NCBI GenBank assembly: GCA_004335735.1
Contig: QAXK01001881.1
Span: forward strand, 42,572 to 106,571
DNA: 64,000 nt
From: Chlorella sp. KRBP
Lineage: Eukaryota; Chlorophyta; Trebouxiophyceae; Chlorellales; Chlorellaceae
Direction: 5' to 3'
The notes under the pieces: generated by a model
The model's input: the letters and a program-made list of their open reading frames with translations, nothing else
The model's database searches: none
What the model was told of the DNA's origin: nothing
Made by a program: the position numbers and the translations under genes
Shown here: one piece after another, positions 9,695 to 18,756 of the stretch
Layout of the letters: every line of letters begins with the position of its first letter
Numbering within the stretch: position 1 is the first letter of the stretch

Positions 9695-11602
9695 ATGGGA
9701 TTCCAGACCCCGCTCTACGAACTGAGCGACTATCTGAAGTGGACGAGCACCGGCCGAATCCAACTGCCTGACTTCCAGCGCGGATACAAGTGGGAAGACG
9801 AGCGGATCCGTCAACTCCTTGTGACCATCTTGAGAGGTCATCCGCTGGGCGTGGTCATGCTGCTGAAGACCGGGAACGACCAGATCCGGTTCAAGCCCAG
9901 ACCTCTCGAAGGGACCGCTGTACCGCCCGGGACGAAAGCCGACTCCCTCCTGCTCGACGGCCAGCAGCGACTGACCTCACTCACGCAGGCGCTGACCGGC
10001 GACGGGGTGGTTCACACCATGGACAGCCGCGGCAAACTGATGGACCGCCGCTACTACGTGGACATGGAGCTCGCCCTGGAAGGCGAGGACCGGATGGACG
10101 AGGCCGTCATCTCCGTCCCGGGCGACGGAGTCGAGCGGACGAACTTCGGCAAGGACATCGTCCGTGACCTGTCGACCCCCGAGAATGAGCGCAGCCACAG
10201 GTTGTTCCCGCTCCGGCTGCTCTACGATCAGCTGCACGCCGCGACCTGGCTCGCCGAACTCGGTGACAACACCCTCATGGCCAGGTTCCTGGCCGGCGTC
10301 CTCAGTACGGCGGCAACGTACGACATCCCGGCCATCGAACTGGACAACGCGACGAGCAAGTCGGCTGTCGCGACCGTTTTCGAGAAGGTCAACACCGGCG
10401 GACTCGCACTCAACGTCTTCGAGCTGCTCACTGCGACCTTCGCGGGTGACCGTGACTACTTCGAGAAGCACGGCACGGACTTCCGGCTGAACGACGACTG
10501 GAAAGAGACGCAGGCCGCTTTTGCTGGTCACCCTGTTCTGGCGGCACTCGAGAACACCGACTTCCTTCAGGCGGTCACGCTGCTGACGACCCGCAAGCGC
10601 AACATGCAACACGTCGGGAACCGGCCACCGGCCATCTCGGCGAAACGTGAAGACATCCTGAAACTCACGCTGGACGACTATCTCGAGTGGGTGGGTCCGC
10701 TCCGGGAGGCCTTCGTCTGGGCGTCGCAGTTCTTGGCCGACCGTCACATCTTCGACACGCGGTTCCTGCCTTATCCGAAGCAGCTGGTGCCGCTGGCCGC
10801 AGTCAAAGTCGTCATGGGCTCCGACGCGGACCTTCTCGGTCCACGCGAGCGGCTCGTCCGATGGTTCTGGTGCGGCATCCTCGGGGAGCTGTACGGCGGC
10901 GCCATCGAGACGCGATTCGTTCGCGATCTCGAGCAGGTCCCGCCCTGGGCGGGAGGAGCAATCGACGGGTTGCCCGGCACCGTCACGGATGCCACCTTCG
11001 TGGAGTCCAGATTGCACTCCCTCCGCACCCGTGGGGCCGCGGCCTACAAGGGCATCTACGCACTCCTGCTCGACAACGAGGCCCGCGACTGGATGCAGGA
11101 CAAGTCCTTGGACAAGGTCCAGTACGTCACGCTCGCCGTGGACATCCATCACATCTTCCCGCAGAAGTGGTGCACCGATCACGGGGTCGACGACGAGCGT
11201 CGCGAGAGCATCGTGAACAAGACCGCCATCTCCGCGACCACGAACCGCACGATCGGCGGTGTCGCCCCAAGTCTCTACCTCGCCGCGATCGAGAAGAAGG
11301 CACAGATCGACGGCGACAGACTCGACGAGCTGCTCGAAGCACACCTGGTCCCAGCAGCTCGTCTCAGGGACGACGAATTCGACGCATTCTTCGTCGAACG
11401 GCGCGAACGCCTTTGTCAGTTGATCGAGTCTGCTATGGGCAAGTCCGTACCCCGGGACGTGGACGAGGGCAGAGCGTCCGAGGATTCTGCACAGTTCGAG
11501 TCGTCCGAGATCTTCGAGCCGATCGACGAATCGGAATGGCAGGCAGCGAGCGACATCGAGTTCCACGGTCTCGAAGTCCGAAAGGAACACGAAGGAACGT
11601 GA
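9695..11602 (+). CDS. GmrSD-like DUF262/DUF1524 nuclease
   Basis: The 635-residue product begins at ATG 9695, with GAGAGG five bases upstream; GTG 9689 is less likely. The DUF262 ParB-like domain carries LPDFQRGYKW (24-33) and DGQQR (88-92), the nucleotide-binding or hydrolysis motif. The C-terminal part has DIHHIFPQKW at about 482-491 and NKTAISATTNRTIGG, the HNH pattern of DUF1524. The fused arrangement is that of GmrSD-type type IV restriction enzymes, which cut modified phage DNA using NTP. An acidic tail follows the nuclease. Its stop overlaps the next gene's GTG by four bases (GTGA), so the two proteins are probably made in fixed ratio. The 196 bp upstream of it contain no gene. Confidence 0.88.
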   Translation: MGFQTPLYELSDYLKWTSTGRIQLPDFQRGYKWEDERIRQLLVTILRGHPLGVVMLLKTGNDQIRFKPRPLEGTAVPPGTKADSLLLDGQQRLTSLTQALTGDGVVHTMDSRGKLMDRRYYVDMELALEGEDRMDEAVISVPGDGVERTNFGKDIVRDLSTPENERSHRLFPLRLLYDQLHAATWLAELGDNTLMARFLAGVLSTAATYDIPAIELDNATSKSAVATVFEKVNTGGLALNVFELLTATFAGDRDYFEKHGTDFRLNDDWKETQAAFAGHPVLAALENTDFLQAVTLLTTRKRNMQHVGNRPPAISAKREDILKLTLDDYLEWVGPLREAFVWASQFLADRHIFDTRFLPYPKQLVPLAAVKVVMGSDADLLGPRERLVRWFWCGILGELYGGAIETRFVRDLEQVPPWAGGAIDGLPGTVTDATFVESRLHSLRTRGAAAYKGIYALLLDNEARDWMQDKSLDKVQYVTLAVDIHHIFPQKWCTDHGVDDERRESIVNKTAISATTNRTIGGVAPSLYLAAIEKKAQIDGDRLDELLEAHLVPAARLRDDEFDAFFVERRERLCQLIESAMGKSVPRDVDEGRASEDSAQFESSEIFEPIDESEWQAASDIEFHGLEVRKEHEGT

Positions 11603-13392
11603 GCAAGAAAGCCCTCCTGTATCTGCACGGGATCAGCGACGGTGACCTCGAGGGCTCATGGAAACGCGCCCTCGCTGCAACCCTGACGCGGTTGGACGGA
11701 CCCTCTCTCGACTCACTGCAGATCCTGGCTCCGCGCTACGCGGGCGCCCTCGACACGCACCCCTCACCGAGCGCAAAACCCCACCGTCGCACAACGCCGA
11801 AGATCACTGATGCGCATCGCCGTGACTTCGAGCGCGAGCGCGCACGAGTGGAGACGCTCTTTCAAGCTCATCTCGACCGGGGCTCGCAGATGGCGTCTGC
11901 CCTCCACGAGACAGGGCAACGGTTGACGCCCAGCGACGTCGAGCACGCGCGCAGATACGTCAGGAACGAAGGCCTGCGCAACCACATCCTCGGCACGGTC
12001 CTCGACGTCGTCCCTCAGGACGGCGAGATCATCATCATCGGCCACAGCCTCGGGAGCCTCGTGGCGCTCGACCTCCTCGATCACCTCCCCAGGAACGTCT
12101 CCGTTCGACGTCTGATCACACTCGGATCCCCGGCCGGGCATCCCCACATGCACACGGATGCCCAACGGCTTCTCAAAGCGTTCCCGTACAGCCGAGTCAA
12201 GGGCTGGGTGAACGCGTGGTCCCCGTGGGATGTCGTTCCCCTGGGAGCCGGTGTCGGCTCGGTCTTCCGGCAGGCGGTGGATCTACGCATCCCGTTGCGG
12301 CCCGGCGAGCACGCAGCTGCGAAGTATCTCCGTCACGACCTCGTCGGCAAGGTCGTCATCGACGCTCTCTCCACTCCGCTCGAGCATTCGCCTTCTGGTT
12401 CCTCGTCCATGGAGGTTCGGCTGTCCGACACCGAGGCCATGGTTCTCCTCGCTCTTCGGTACGGGCGACTGACGGCAGCGGCACTGGACGCCAACAACCG
12501 TCGAGAGCGTTACGAGGGAGCCCTCGGTCTGACCCAGAGACGGGTGAGTAGTGAGCTCGTCCGGCTGCGCAAGGACGCGGGCCAACTTGTGCCCCCAGCC
12601 TTGACCAGAGCGATTAGCGGTGAGTCGCCCGAGGTCATTCGGCCGAACTCGAACCTCGAGGTCATGGAGGCGCTTCTGGCCATCTGTGCCACAAATGTCA
12701 TCGCGCCGTTCGAGATCGAGATCGCGAAAGACGTACGGCAGAGCGCACTCCAGCAACTAGGCGGGGAACTGGACTGCTCGATGGACTTCGGCGCCATCGT
12801 TTTCGACGCCATGGAGGAGGCCCGCCGGGCCCTGTCTCCAGGAGCCCCGTGGGTTCGTTGGGCCATTGGTGCGGCCGGCCTCGCAGTTCTTCTTGCGGCG
12901 CCCGTCGGGCTGGTGGCTGCAGCCCCCGCCGGCCTTGCAGGAGGTGCAGCGATCATCAGCGCGTTGGCCGGTTTCGGTCCGGGCGGCATGATCGGTGGCC
13001 TCATGACGGCCGGTGCTCTGACGTCGACGGGCATGGGTATAACCGCCGCAGCGCTCGCGAGCTCCTCCGCCGGATATGCGACGACTGAGGCCGCGGTAGT
13101 GCACCAGCTTGCGCACGCCATCGCTCGCACACGGCTGAACTACAACGAGGGCGGTAGCGAGTGGGTGGTCCTCTCGCGGCTGCATGCGGAGCTGATCCGT
13201 GAGCTAGAGAGACTGACGCCATTCTCCGACAGGGACGCCCCCAGCCTGAAGATGGCGAAGCAGAAGCTGGCGACGGTCGAGCGAGCGCTGGCGTACATGG
13301 TCGACAAGGACCTGGCGATGGCTGTGGACCAACACGATGCCCGCCAAAACAGACCCGACCGGAAGACCAAACCTTTCAAGAACGAGCGTTGA
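11599..13392 (+). CDS. Serine alpha/beta hydrolase with hydrophobic C-terminal region
   Basis: Starting at the overlapping GTG 11599, the product is 597 residues. The N-terminal half is a lipase-like alpha/beta hydrolase: LYLHGI strand, nucleophile elbow GHSLGS with Ser about 149, a probable Asp in SPWDVVP about 211 and His in LRHDLV about 246. Residues about 420-495 form a long Ala/Gly-rich hydrophobic stretch that can hold two or more membrane helices. Coupling to the GmrSD-like nuclease suggests one system. By analogy with phospholipase effectors of other defence systems it may attack or sit in the membrane, but that is inference. Substrate is unknown. Confidence 0.8.
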   Translation: MSKKALLYLHGISDGDLEGSWKRALAATLTRLDGPSLDSLQILAPRYAGALDTHPSPSAKPHRRTTPKITDAHRRDFERERARVETLFQAHLDRGSQMASALHETGQRLTPSDVEHARRYVRNEGLRNHILGTVLDVVPQDGEIIIIGHSLGSLVALDLLDHLPRNVSVRRLITLGSPAGHPHMHTDAQRLLKAFPYSRVKGWVNAWSPWDVVPLGAGVGSVFRQAVDLRIPLRPGEHAAAKYLRHDLVGKVVIDALSTPLEHSPSGSSSMEVRLSDTEAMVLLALRYGRLTAAALDANNRRERYEGALGLTQRRVSSELVRLRKDAGQLVPPALTRAISGESPEVIRPNSNLEVMEALLAICATNVIAPFEIEIAKDVRQSALQQLGGELDCSMDFGAIVFDAMEEARRALSPGAPWVRWAIGAAGLAVLLAAPVGLVAAAPAGLAGGAAIISALAGFGPGGMIGGLMTAGALTSTGMGITAAALASSSAGYATTEAAVVHQLAHAIARTRLNYNEGGSEWVVLSRLHAELIRELERLTPFSDRDAPSLKMAKQKLATVERALAYMVDKDLAMAVDQHDARQNRPDRKTKPFKNER

Positions 13393-13429
13393 GTTGTTGA
13401 GCCGTTCGACGTAGAGAAGGAGTACCGGA

Positions 13430-13822
13430 GTGGACGCACTCGAGAGGTTGCTCACGGGAGGCGGCCTTATTGCTGCCGGATTAGCCGCGCGGCAGCTCAT
13501 CAAGACCGAGCGGGAGACTCAGCGTCGTCAGCGCTCGCCCCTCGTCTTCGAGGCTGGCCTAACCGCTGAGGAGTTCACAGAACTGGTCGAGAAGACGGCC
13601 ACAGGCATCAAGCGGGTCAAGCACGCGAGCGTGCGTGGCATGACAGTGACTCTCTACGTCTCGTCGAACAGCGGACTGTCCAGCTGGACCGCCAACGTGG
13701 ACTTCAATGATTACGGTCACCTGACCGGACGCTTCTGGTTGACGTCACAGAACGATCAGTCGATCATTCCGAAGCACTTCGCCGACGCCGTACGATCCGA
13801 GATCCTCGCGAGGCGACCGTGA
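13430..13822 (+). CDS. Small membrane-anchored protein of unknown function
   Basis: A GTG at 13430 preceded by GAGAAGGAG (13414-13422) opens a 130-residue reading frame. Residues about 7-24 are hydrophobic and could be a membrane anchor; the remainder is soluble, with alternating strand-like segments (MTVTLYVSS, WTANVDFNDYG). I do not recognise the family. It lies 37 bp after the hydrolase on the same strand and is probably co-transcribed with it. Its association with the nuclease/hydrolase pair suggests an accessory or immunity role, without direct evidence. Confidence 0.68.
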   Translation: MDALERLLTGGGLIAAGLAARQLIKTERETQRRQRSPLVFEAGLTAEEFTELVEKTATGIKRVKHASVRGMTVTLYVSSNSGLSSWTANVDFNDYGHLTGRFWLTSQNDQSIIPKHFADAVRSEILARRP

Positions 13823-13841
13823 CCTCTGCCAGCAGGCTCCA

Positions 13842-14348
13842 ATGACCTTGGCTGACTCCGCAACGACTGCCTCCGCCATTTTCGCCGGTATCGCGCTTCT
13901 GGCCACGTTGTCAGAGCTGCGCCTCGGGCGGCGGGATCGAGCCGAGGAGCGCGCTGCGGAGATCGATTCAGTCGCCCTAGTGACAAAGGTCGTGCATCGG
14001 CCCGTCGAAGTAGAACCGGGCACACAGTTCGGCAAATGGCGATATCGCTTCATTCTCGACAATCCTGGTCGCCTACCGATTCACAACGTCGAAGTCTTGA
14101 TCGATTTTAAGGCCGATGTGCAGCGCATCCACTACACCGGAAGACGGGATAAGGCGACGCGCCGCATGAAGATGGTCGTGCCGGTGATCGCAGCACGTGA
14201 CCGCAACGAGTGGGAACGCATCCTTCTGGTTCACCACTCGGACAGAAAGTTGCTGGTCGGAACCACCGCGACAGTGACATTCGAGACGTCGGATCGTGAC
14301 GTACGAATTACTACAAGGTGGCCCAGGCGTAGCAGCCTTCGAGAATGA
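13842..14348 (+). CDS. Membrane-anchored protein with a beta-rich soluble domain
   Basis: The 168-residue product from ATG 13842 has one probable N-terminal helix (SAIFAGIALLATLSEL) followed by a charged linker. The soluble part (about 60-165) is rich in predicted strands (KWRYRFILDN, HNVEVLIDF, TATVTFETSD), like small Ig-like or beta-sandwich domains. It begins 19 bp after the previous gene. Base composition drops compared with flanking core genes, consistent with acquired DNA. The family is not recognised. Nothing gene-like is seen in the 247 bp that follow. Confidence 0.62.
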   Translation: MTLADSATTASAIFAGIALLATLSELRLGRRDRAEERAAEIDSVALVTKVVHRPVEVEPGTQFGKWRYRFILDNPGRLPIHNVEVLIDFKADVQRIHYTGRRDKATRRMKMVVPVIAARDRNEWERILLVHHSDRKLLVGTTATVTFETSDRDVRITTRWPRRSSLRE

Positions 14349-14595
14349 AGTTCGCAAGATGCCCGCGCGCGATACCGCTGTGCCACAGGCCCATATCTAC
14401 TGCCCGATCGATTTATTCGGGAGGTTGGCGAACCAGTTCGATTATCGTCAACCACCCTTTGGCCGCCCGCTACGAGGCCTGTGGGCGGCCGTGGAGTCAG
14501 GTGGACAAGGGAATGGTGACGAACACAGCGCGTCAAGCGGCCAGCAGGAGGGCGCATGACCCGCAGGCTCGCTCACAAGCGACGAGGGCACCTTG

Positions 14596-15054
14596 TCATG
14601 CGGTGAAGCCGTGTCCGGTGGCGGGCATCCTCGCGGGGCACTCACGCCAGGTGTGTCCGACAGAACCTCTCAGACACGCGCGCACGAGCATGAACTGGCC
14701 GCTGTCACCGTCGACGGCGGTGAGATCTGAGGCGACTGCTTTCCTCTGGGTTTCGGAAGCGAGCCATTCGTGCCAGACGTCCCACTGGTCTTGTTCGAGC
14801 CACCCCCGCCTAGCGGCATCGATCTCGTCCTCGGTGAGCCTCAGATACTTGTGTCGAGCGCGCCTGTGCTGAGGTGTCTCCTTCGGAAGATCGAGTAGCT
14901 CGTCGTCGATCTTCCAATATCGCTCGAGGTACAGCTGTCCCATTTGGAGTCGCTCCTGCCGGGCGACCTGACGAACCTGGTGCCACACCAAGGCGATCCC
15001 TACGACCGTCACGACCGCCGAGATGACCTCAACCCACGAACCAGCGAACGGCAT
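14596..15054 (-). CDS. Small single-helix membrane protein, unknown function
   Basis: The 152-residue product starts with a hydrophobic helix (VISAVVTVVGIALVWHQV, about 9-26) followed by a charged amphipathic region and a Trp-rich stretch (WLEQDQWDVWHEWLA). This layout, a short anchor and a helical cytoplasmic tail, resembles small uncharacterised proteins common in accessory regions. It is on the opposite strand to the nuclease operon and convergent with it. It marks the right edge of the accessory region, since core genes begin beyond the terminator at 15,082. Confidence 0.65.
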   Translation of the reverse strand: MPFAGSWVEVISAVVTVVGIALVWHQVRQVARQERLQMGQLYLERYWKIDDELLDLPKETPQHRRARHKYLRLTEDEIDAARRGWLEQDQWDVWHEWLASETQRKAVASDLTAVDGDSGQFMLVRACLRGSVGHTWRECPARMPATGHGFTA

Positions 15055-15081
15055 CGCTGCTCCTCCCCTCCGCTCACAAGG

Positions 15082-15115
15082 AGCCGGGGCAGCGACGGTC
15101 GTCGCTGCCCCGGCT
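15082..15115 (-). terminator. Terminator hairpin downstream of nrdJ
   Basis: A perfect 15-bp stem (arms 15082-15096 and 15101-15115) closes on a 4-base loop 15 bp past the nrdJ stop. The T-rich tail is weak, as often in high-GC actinobacteria. Confidence 0.8.
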
Positions 15116-15129
15116 TCGATGTCGAACGA

Positions 15130-18111
15130 TCAGCTGCAGCCGCTGGTGCTGCCGCAGCCCTCGCAGACGTAGCAGGAGCCGGCGGGGCGCATCTTGGTCC
15201 CGCAGGTCATGCACATCGGGGCGTCGGCGGCCTTGGAGTTGCCGAACGCCGCCAGGAGGTCGGCCGAGCTGTGGATCTCCGAGGAGACCTCACGGGCCGA
15301 GGCTGCACCCGAGCCGGACGCCACGGTCGCCGCGGAGTCCGCGTCGGCCGAGTGCGTCTCGGCCGCCGCCGGAGCGGAGGCAGAGCCAGCAGCAGCGCTC
15401 TCGTCGGCCTTCTTGGACGACGCGCCGATCCCCGCGGACAGGGCCTCGATCTCGCCCTCGAGCTCCTCGTCGGACTCGGCGACAGCCGACTCCGGGGCGT
15501 ACGAGCCGGTCTCGAGCTGGCGCGCCCGCTCCTCGGCCGTGTGGATGCCCATGTAGGAGCGCGTGTCGAAGTCGAGGTGGTCCAGGGCCAGCCGGCGGAA
15601 CACGTAGTCCATGAGCGACTGCGCCATCCGCACGTCCGGGTCGTCGGTCATGCCAGCCGGCTCGAAGCGCATGTTCGTGAACTTCTCGACGAACGTCTCG
15701 AGCGGCACGCCGTACTGCAGCGCGACCGAGGTGACGATCGAGAAGGCGTCCATGACACCGGCGAGCGTGGAGCCCTGCTTGCCGAACTTGAGAAACACCT
15801 CGCCGAGGCGGCCGTCGTCGTAGGTGCCGGCGGTGAGGTAGCCCTCGGCCCCGCCCACGGCGAACGACGTGGTCTGGCTCGTGCGGCGCTTCGGGAGACG
15901 CTCGCGGGTCGGCCGGTAGACGACCTTCTCGACGATCTCCGTGGTCGCGGCGGCGACGGCAGCAGACGCCTTGTCGGCGGCAGCGTCCTTGGCGGTGGAG
16001 CCGCCGTCGGAGAGCGGCTGGCCGACCTTGCAGTTGTCGCGGTAGACCGCGAGCGCCTTGAGGCCGAGCTTCCAGCCCTGGACGTAGACGTCCTGGATCT
16101 CCTCGACGGTCGCCGTCTCCGGCAGGTTGACCGTCTTGCTGATGGCGCCGGAGAGGAACGGCTGGGTGGCCGCCATCATCCGGACGTGGCCCATCGGGGA
16201 GATGGCGCGCGCACCCATCGCGGTGTCGAAGACCTCGTAGTGCTCGGTCTTCAGGCCCGGCGCGTCGATGACGTGGCCCTTGTCGGCGATGTACTCGACG
16301 ATCGCCTCGACGGTCTCCTCGGTGTAGCCGAGCTTGCGCAGGGCCCGCGGGATCGTGAGGTTGACGATCTGCATCGAGCCGCCACCGACGAGCTTCTTGA
16401 ACTTCACGAGCGAGAAGTCGGGCTCGATGCCGGTGGTGTCGCAGTCCATCATGAAGCCGATGGTCCCGGTGGGGGCCAGCACCGACGCCTGGGCGTTGCG
16501 GTAGCCGTTCTTCTCCCCCAGCTTGACGACGTCGTCCCACGCCTTGGTGGCGACGCGGTGGATGTCCTTGTCCATCACGCCGAGCGTGCGCACGTCGTCG
16601 TTGGCGGCGGCGTGCTTGCGCATGACCCGCTTGTGGGCGTCGGCGTTGCGGGCGTACCCGGCGTACGGACCGACGACCGCAGCCATCTCGGCGGAGCGCT
16701 TGTAGGCGGCACCGGTGAGCAGCGAGGTGATCGAGGCGGCGAGCGCTCGGCCACCCTCGGAGTCGTACCCGTGGCCGGTGGCCATGAGCAGCGCGCCGAG
16801 GTTGGCGTAGCCGATGCCGAGCTGGCGGTAGTCACGCGTGGTGATGCCGATCGACTCGGTCGGGAAGTCCGCGAAGCAGATCGAGATGTCCATCGCCGTG
16901 ATGACGAGCTCGACGACCTTCTGGAAGGTGACCGCGTCGAAGGTGTCGTCGTCGCGGAGGAACTTCAGGAGGTTCAGCGAGGCCAGGTTGCACGAGGAGT
17001 TGTCGAGCGACATGTACTCCGAGCACGGGTTGGACGCGGTGATGCGGCCGCTCTCGGGGTTGGTGTGCCAGTCGTTGATCGTGCCGTCGTACTGGATGCC
17101 CGGGTCGGCGCACTCCCACGCGGCCTTGGCGATCTTGCCCATGAGCTCGCGGGCGTCGACGGTCTCGATGACCGAGCCGTCCTTGCGCGAGGTGAGCCCG
17201 AACTCGGTGCCCTCCTCGACGGCGCGCATGAAGGCGTCGTTGACGCGGACCGAGTTGTTCGCGTTCTGGTACTGGACGGAGGTGATGTCCTTGCCGCCGA
17301 GGTCCATGTCGAAGCCGGCGTCGCGCAGCGCGCGGATCTTGTCCTCCTCGCGCGCCTTGGTCTCGACGAACTCCTCGATGTCCGGGTGGTCGACGTCGAG
17401 GACGACCATCTTGGCCGCGCGGCGGGTGGCGCCACCGGACTTGATGGTGCCCGCGGACGCGTCGGCGCCGCGCATGAAGGAGACCGGGCCGGAGGCGGTG
17501 CCACCGGAGGACAGCAGCTCCTTGGAGGAGCGGATGCGCGAGAGGTTCAGGCCGGCACCGGAGCCGCCCTTGAAGATGAAGCCCTCCTCCTTGTACCAGT
17601 TGAGGATGGAGTCCATCGAGTCGTCGACCGAGAGGATGAAGCAGGCGCTGACCTGCTGCGGGCTCGCGGTGCCGACGTTGAACCAGACCGGCGAGTTGAA
17701 GCTGAACACCTGGTGCAGCAGGGCGTACGTCAGCTCGTGCTCGAAGATCTCGGCGTCCTCGGGGACGGCGAAGTACCCGTGGTCCTTGCCGGCCTTGACG
17801 TAGGTGAGGACGACGCGGTCGATGAGCTGCTTGAGCCCGGTCTCGCGCGCCTCGGTGCCGACGGCCCCGCGGAAGTACTTGGTCGTGACGATCGTGGAGG
17901 CGTTGACGCTCCAGAAGTCGGGGAACTCGACCCCGCGCTGCTCGAAGATCGTCTCGCCCGTCTTCCAGTTCTGCTGGACGACGTCGCGCTTCTCCCAGGT
18001 CACCTCGTCGTAGGGGTGGACACCGGGGGTGGTGTAGATCCGCTCGATCTTCACCCCCTTGCCCTTGACGGCCTTGCGGGCACCTGCACGTGCTCCGGCG
18101 ACATCGGTCAT
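15130..18111 (-). CDS. nrdJ: Adenosylcobalamin-dependent (class II) ribonucleotide reductase
   Basis: The 993-residue product starts at ATG 18111 behind an AAGGAAGGG site. It reduces ribonucleoside diphosphates using a B12-derived thiyl radical. Visible features are QQVSACFIL with Cys about 157 (redox Cys), NPCSEYM with the C-x-E catalytic pair about 362-364, and TGTIGFMMDCDTTGIEPDFS in the radical barrel. The C-terminus carries a Cys-rich zinc-ribbon tail (CMTCGTKM, CYVCEGCG) and ends in a Cys pair, GSTSGCS, that can regenerate the active site. It lies 55 bp after nrdR on the same strand, the standard actinobacterial nrdRJ operon. Confidence 0.97.
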   Translation of the reverse strand: MTDVAGARAGARKAVKGKGVKIERIYTTPGVHPYDEVTWEKRDVVQQNWKTGETIFEQRGVEFPDFWSVNASTIVTTKYFRGAVGTEARETGLKQLIDRVVLTYVKAGKDHGYFAVPEDAEIFEHELTYALLHQVFSFNSPVWFNVGTASPQQVSACFILSVDDSMDSILNWYKEEGFIFKGGSGAGLNLSRIRSSKELLSSGGTASGPVSFMRGADASAGTIKSGGATRRAAKMVVLDVDHPDIEEFVETKAREEDKIRALRDAGFDMDLGGKDITSVQYQNANNSVRVNDAFMRAVEEGTEFGLTSRKDGSVIETVDARELMGKIAKAAWECADPGIQYDGTINDWHTNPESGRITASNPCSEYMSLDNSSCNLASLNLLKFLRDDDTFDAVTFQKVVELVITAMDISICFADFPTESIGITTRDYRQLGIGYANLGALLMATGHGYDSEGGRALAASITSLLTGAAYKRSAEMAAVVGPYAGYARNADAHKRVMRKHAAANDDVRTLGVMDKDIHRVATKAWDDVVKLGEKNGYRNAQASVLAPTGTIGFMMDCDTTGIEPDFSLVKFKKLVGGGSMQIVNLTIPRALRKLGYTEETVEAIVEYIADKGHVIDAPGLKTEHYEVFDTAMGARAISPMGHVRMMAATQPFLSGAISKTVNLPETATVEEIQDVYVQGWKLGLKALAVYRDNCKVGQPLSDGGSTAKDAAADKASAAVAAATTEIVEKVVYRPTRERLPKRRTSQTTSFAVGGAEGYLTAGTYDDGRLGEVFLKFGKQGSTLAGVMDAFSIVTSVALQYGVPLETFVEKFTNMRFEPAGMTDDPDVRMAQSLMDYVFRRLALDHLDFDTRSYMGIHTAEERARQLETGSYAPESAVAESDEELEGEIEALSAGIGASSKKADESAAAGSASAPAAAETHSADADSAATVASGSGAASAREVSSEIHSSADLLAAFGNSKAADAPMCMTCGTKMRPAGSCYVCEGCGSTSGCS

Positions 18112-18166
18112 GCCTATCCCTTCCTTCTGCCCCCCTCTGGAGGCGGTGGTGACCTTGGTTCTTGTT

Positions 18167-18664
18167 CTACTGCTGGGGTCCGACAGGCGCGCTGGCCTGC
18201 GGTTCCTGCGCGGTCGCCTCGCGTTCGGCGCGCAGGAGGGTGATGGCCGACTCGAAGTCCTCGAGGGAGTCGAACGCCTGGTAGACGCTCGCGAACCGGA
18301 GGTACGCGACCTCGTCGAGCTCGCGCAGCGGCTCGAGGACGGCCAGGCCGACCTCGTGGGCGTCGATCTCGGCGGAGCCGGCGCTGCGGATGGTCTCCTC
18401 GACCTTCTGGGCGAGGAGGGCGAGGTCGTCCTCGGTGACCGGGCGGCCCTGGCAGGCCTTGCGGACACCGACGAGGACCTTGGCCCGGCTGAACGGCTCG
18501 GTGGCGCCGGAGCGCTTGACGACGCTCAGGCTCGCGGTCTCGACGGTGGTGAACCGGCGGCCGCACTCCGGGCACTGGCGACGGCGCCGGATGGAGGAGC
18601 CGTCGTCGGTCGTGCGCGAGTCCATGACCCGGGAGTCGGTGTGCCGGCAGAACGGGCAGTGCAT
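18167..18664 (-). CDS. nrdR: Transcriptional repressor of ribonucleotide reductase genes
   Basis: The 165-residue product has the NrdR zinc ribbon (CPFC at 3-6 and CPECGRRF at about 31-38) followed by an ATP-cone domain with KRSGATEPFSRAKV. NrdR senses ATP/dATP and represses ribonucleotide reductase operons by binding paired NrdR boxes. It is first in the nrdR-nrdJ operon, and two matching boxes lie 77-122 bp upstream, so the operon is probably autoregulated. A GGAGAGG site precedes the ATG. Confidence 0.97.
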   Translation of the reverse strand: MHCPFCRHTDSRVMDSRTTDDGSSIRRRRQCPECGRRFTTVETASLSVVKRSGATEPFSRAKVLVGVRKACQGRPVTEDDLALLAQKVEETIRSAGSAEIDAHEVGLAVLEPLRELDEVAYLRFASVYQAFDSLEDFESAITLLRAEREATAQEPQASAPVGPQQ

Positions 18665-18681
18665 GCTCTCGGCCCCTCTCC

Positions 18682-18756
18682 TGTGGACGAAACGGTGGAC
18701 TCAGGTGTGAACAACCTGTGGATGACTGCCATTTCGTGTGCACAAGATGTGGACGA
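18682..18756 (-). promoter_or_regulatory. Cluster of four DnaA-box-like 9-mers in the nrdR leader
   Basis: On the minus strand, TCGTCCACA occurs twice (18682-18690 and 18748-18756), with TTGTTCACA (18706-18714) and TCATCCACA (18717-18725). Each is one mismatch from the DnaA box TT(A/G)TCCACA. DnaA control of ribonucleotide reductase genes is known in other bacteria; here it is only suggested. Confidence 0.4.

Noticed and set aside
14944..18243. 1099-residue plus-strand frame opposite nrdJ
   Set aside because: Low-complexity Arg/Val/Gly/Asp composition; an antisense artefact of high-GC codon bias.
18112..18468. N-terminal extension of NrdJ by 119 residues
   Set aside because: It overlaps nrdR in another frame; ATG 18111 has a strong ribosome site and fits homologue length.
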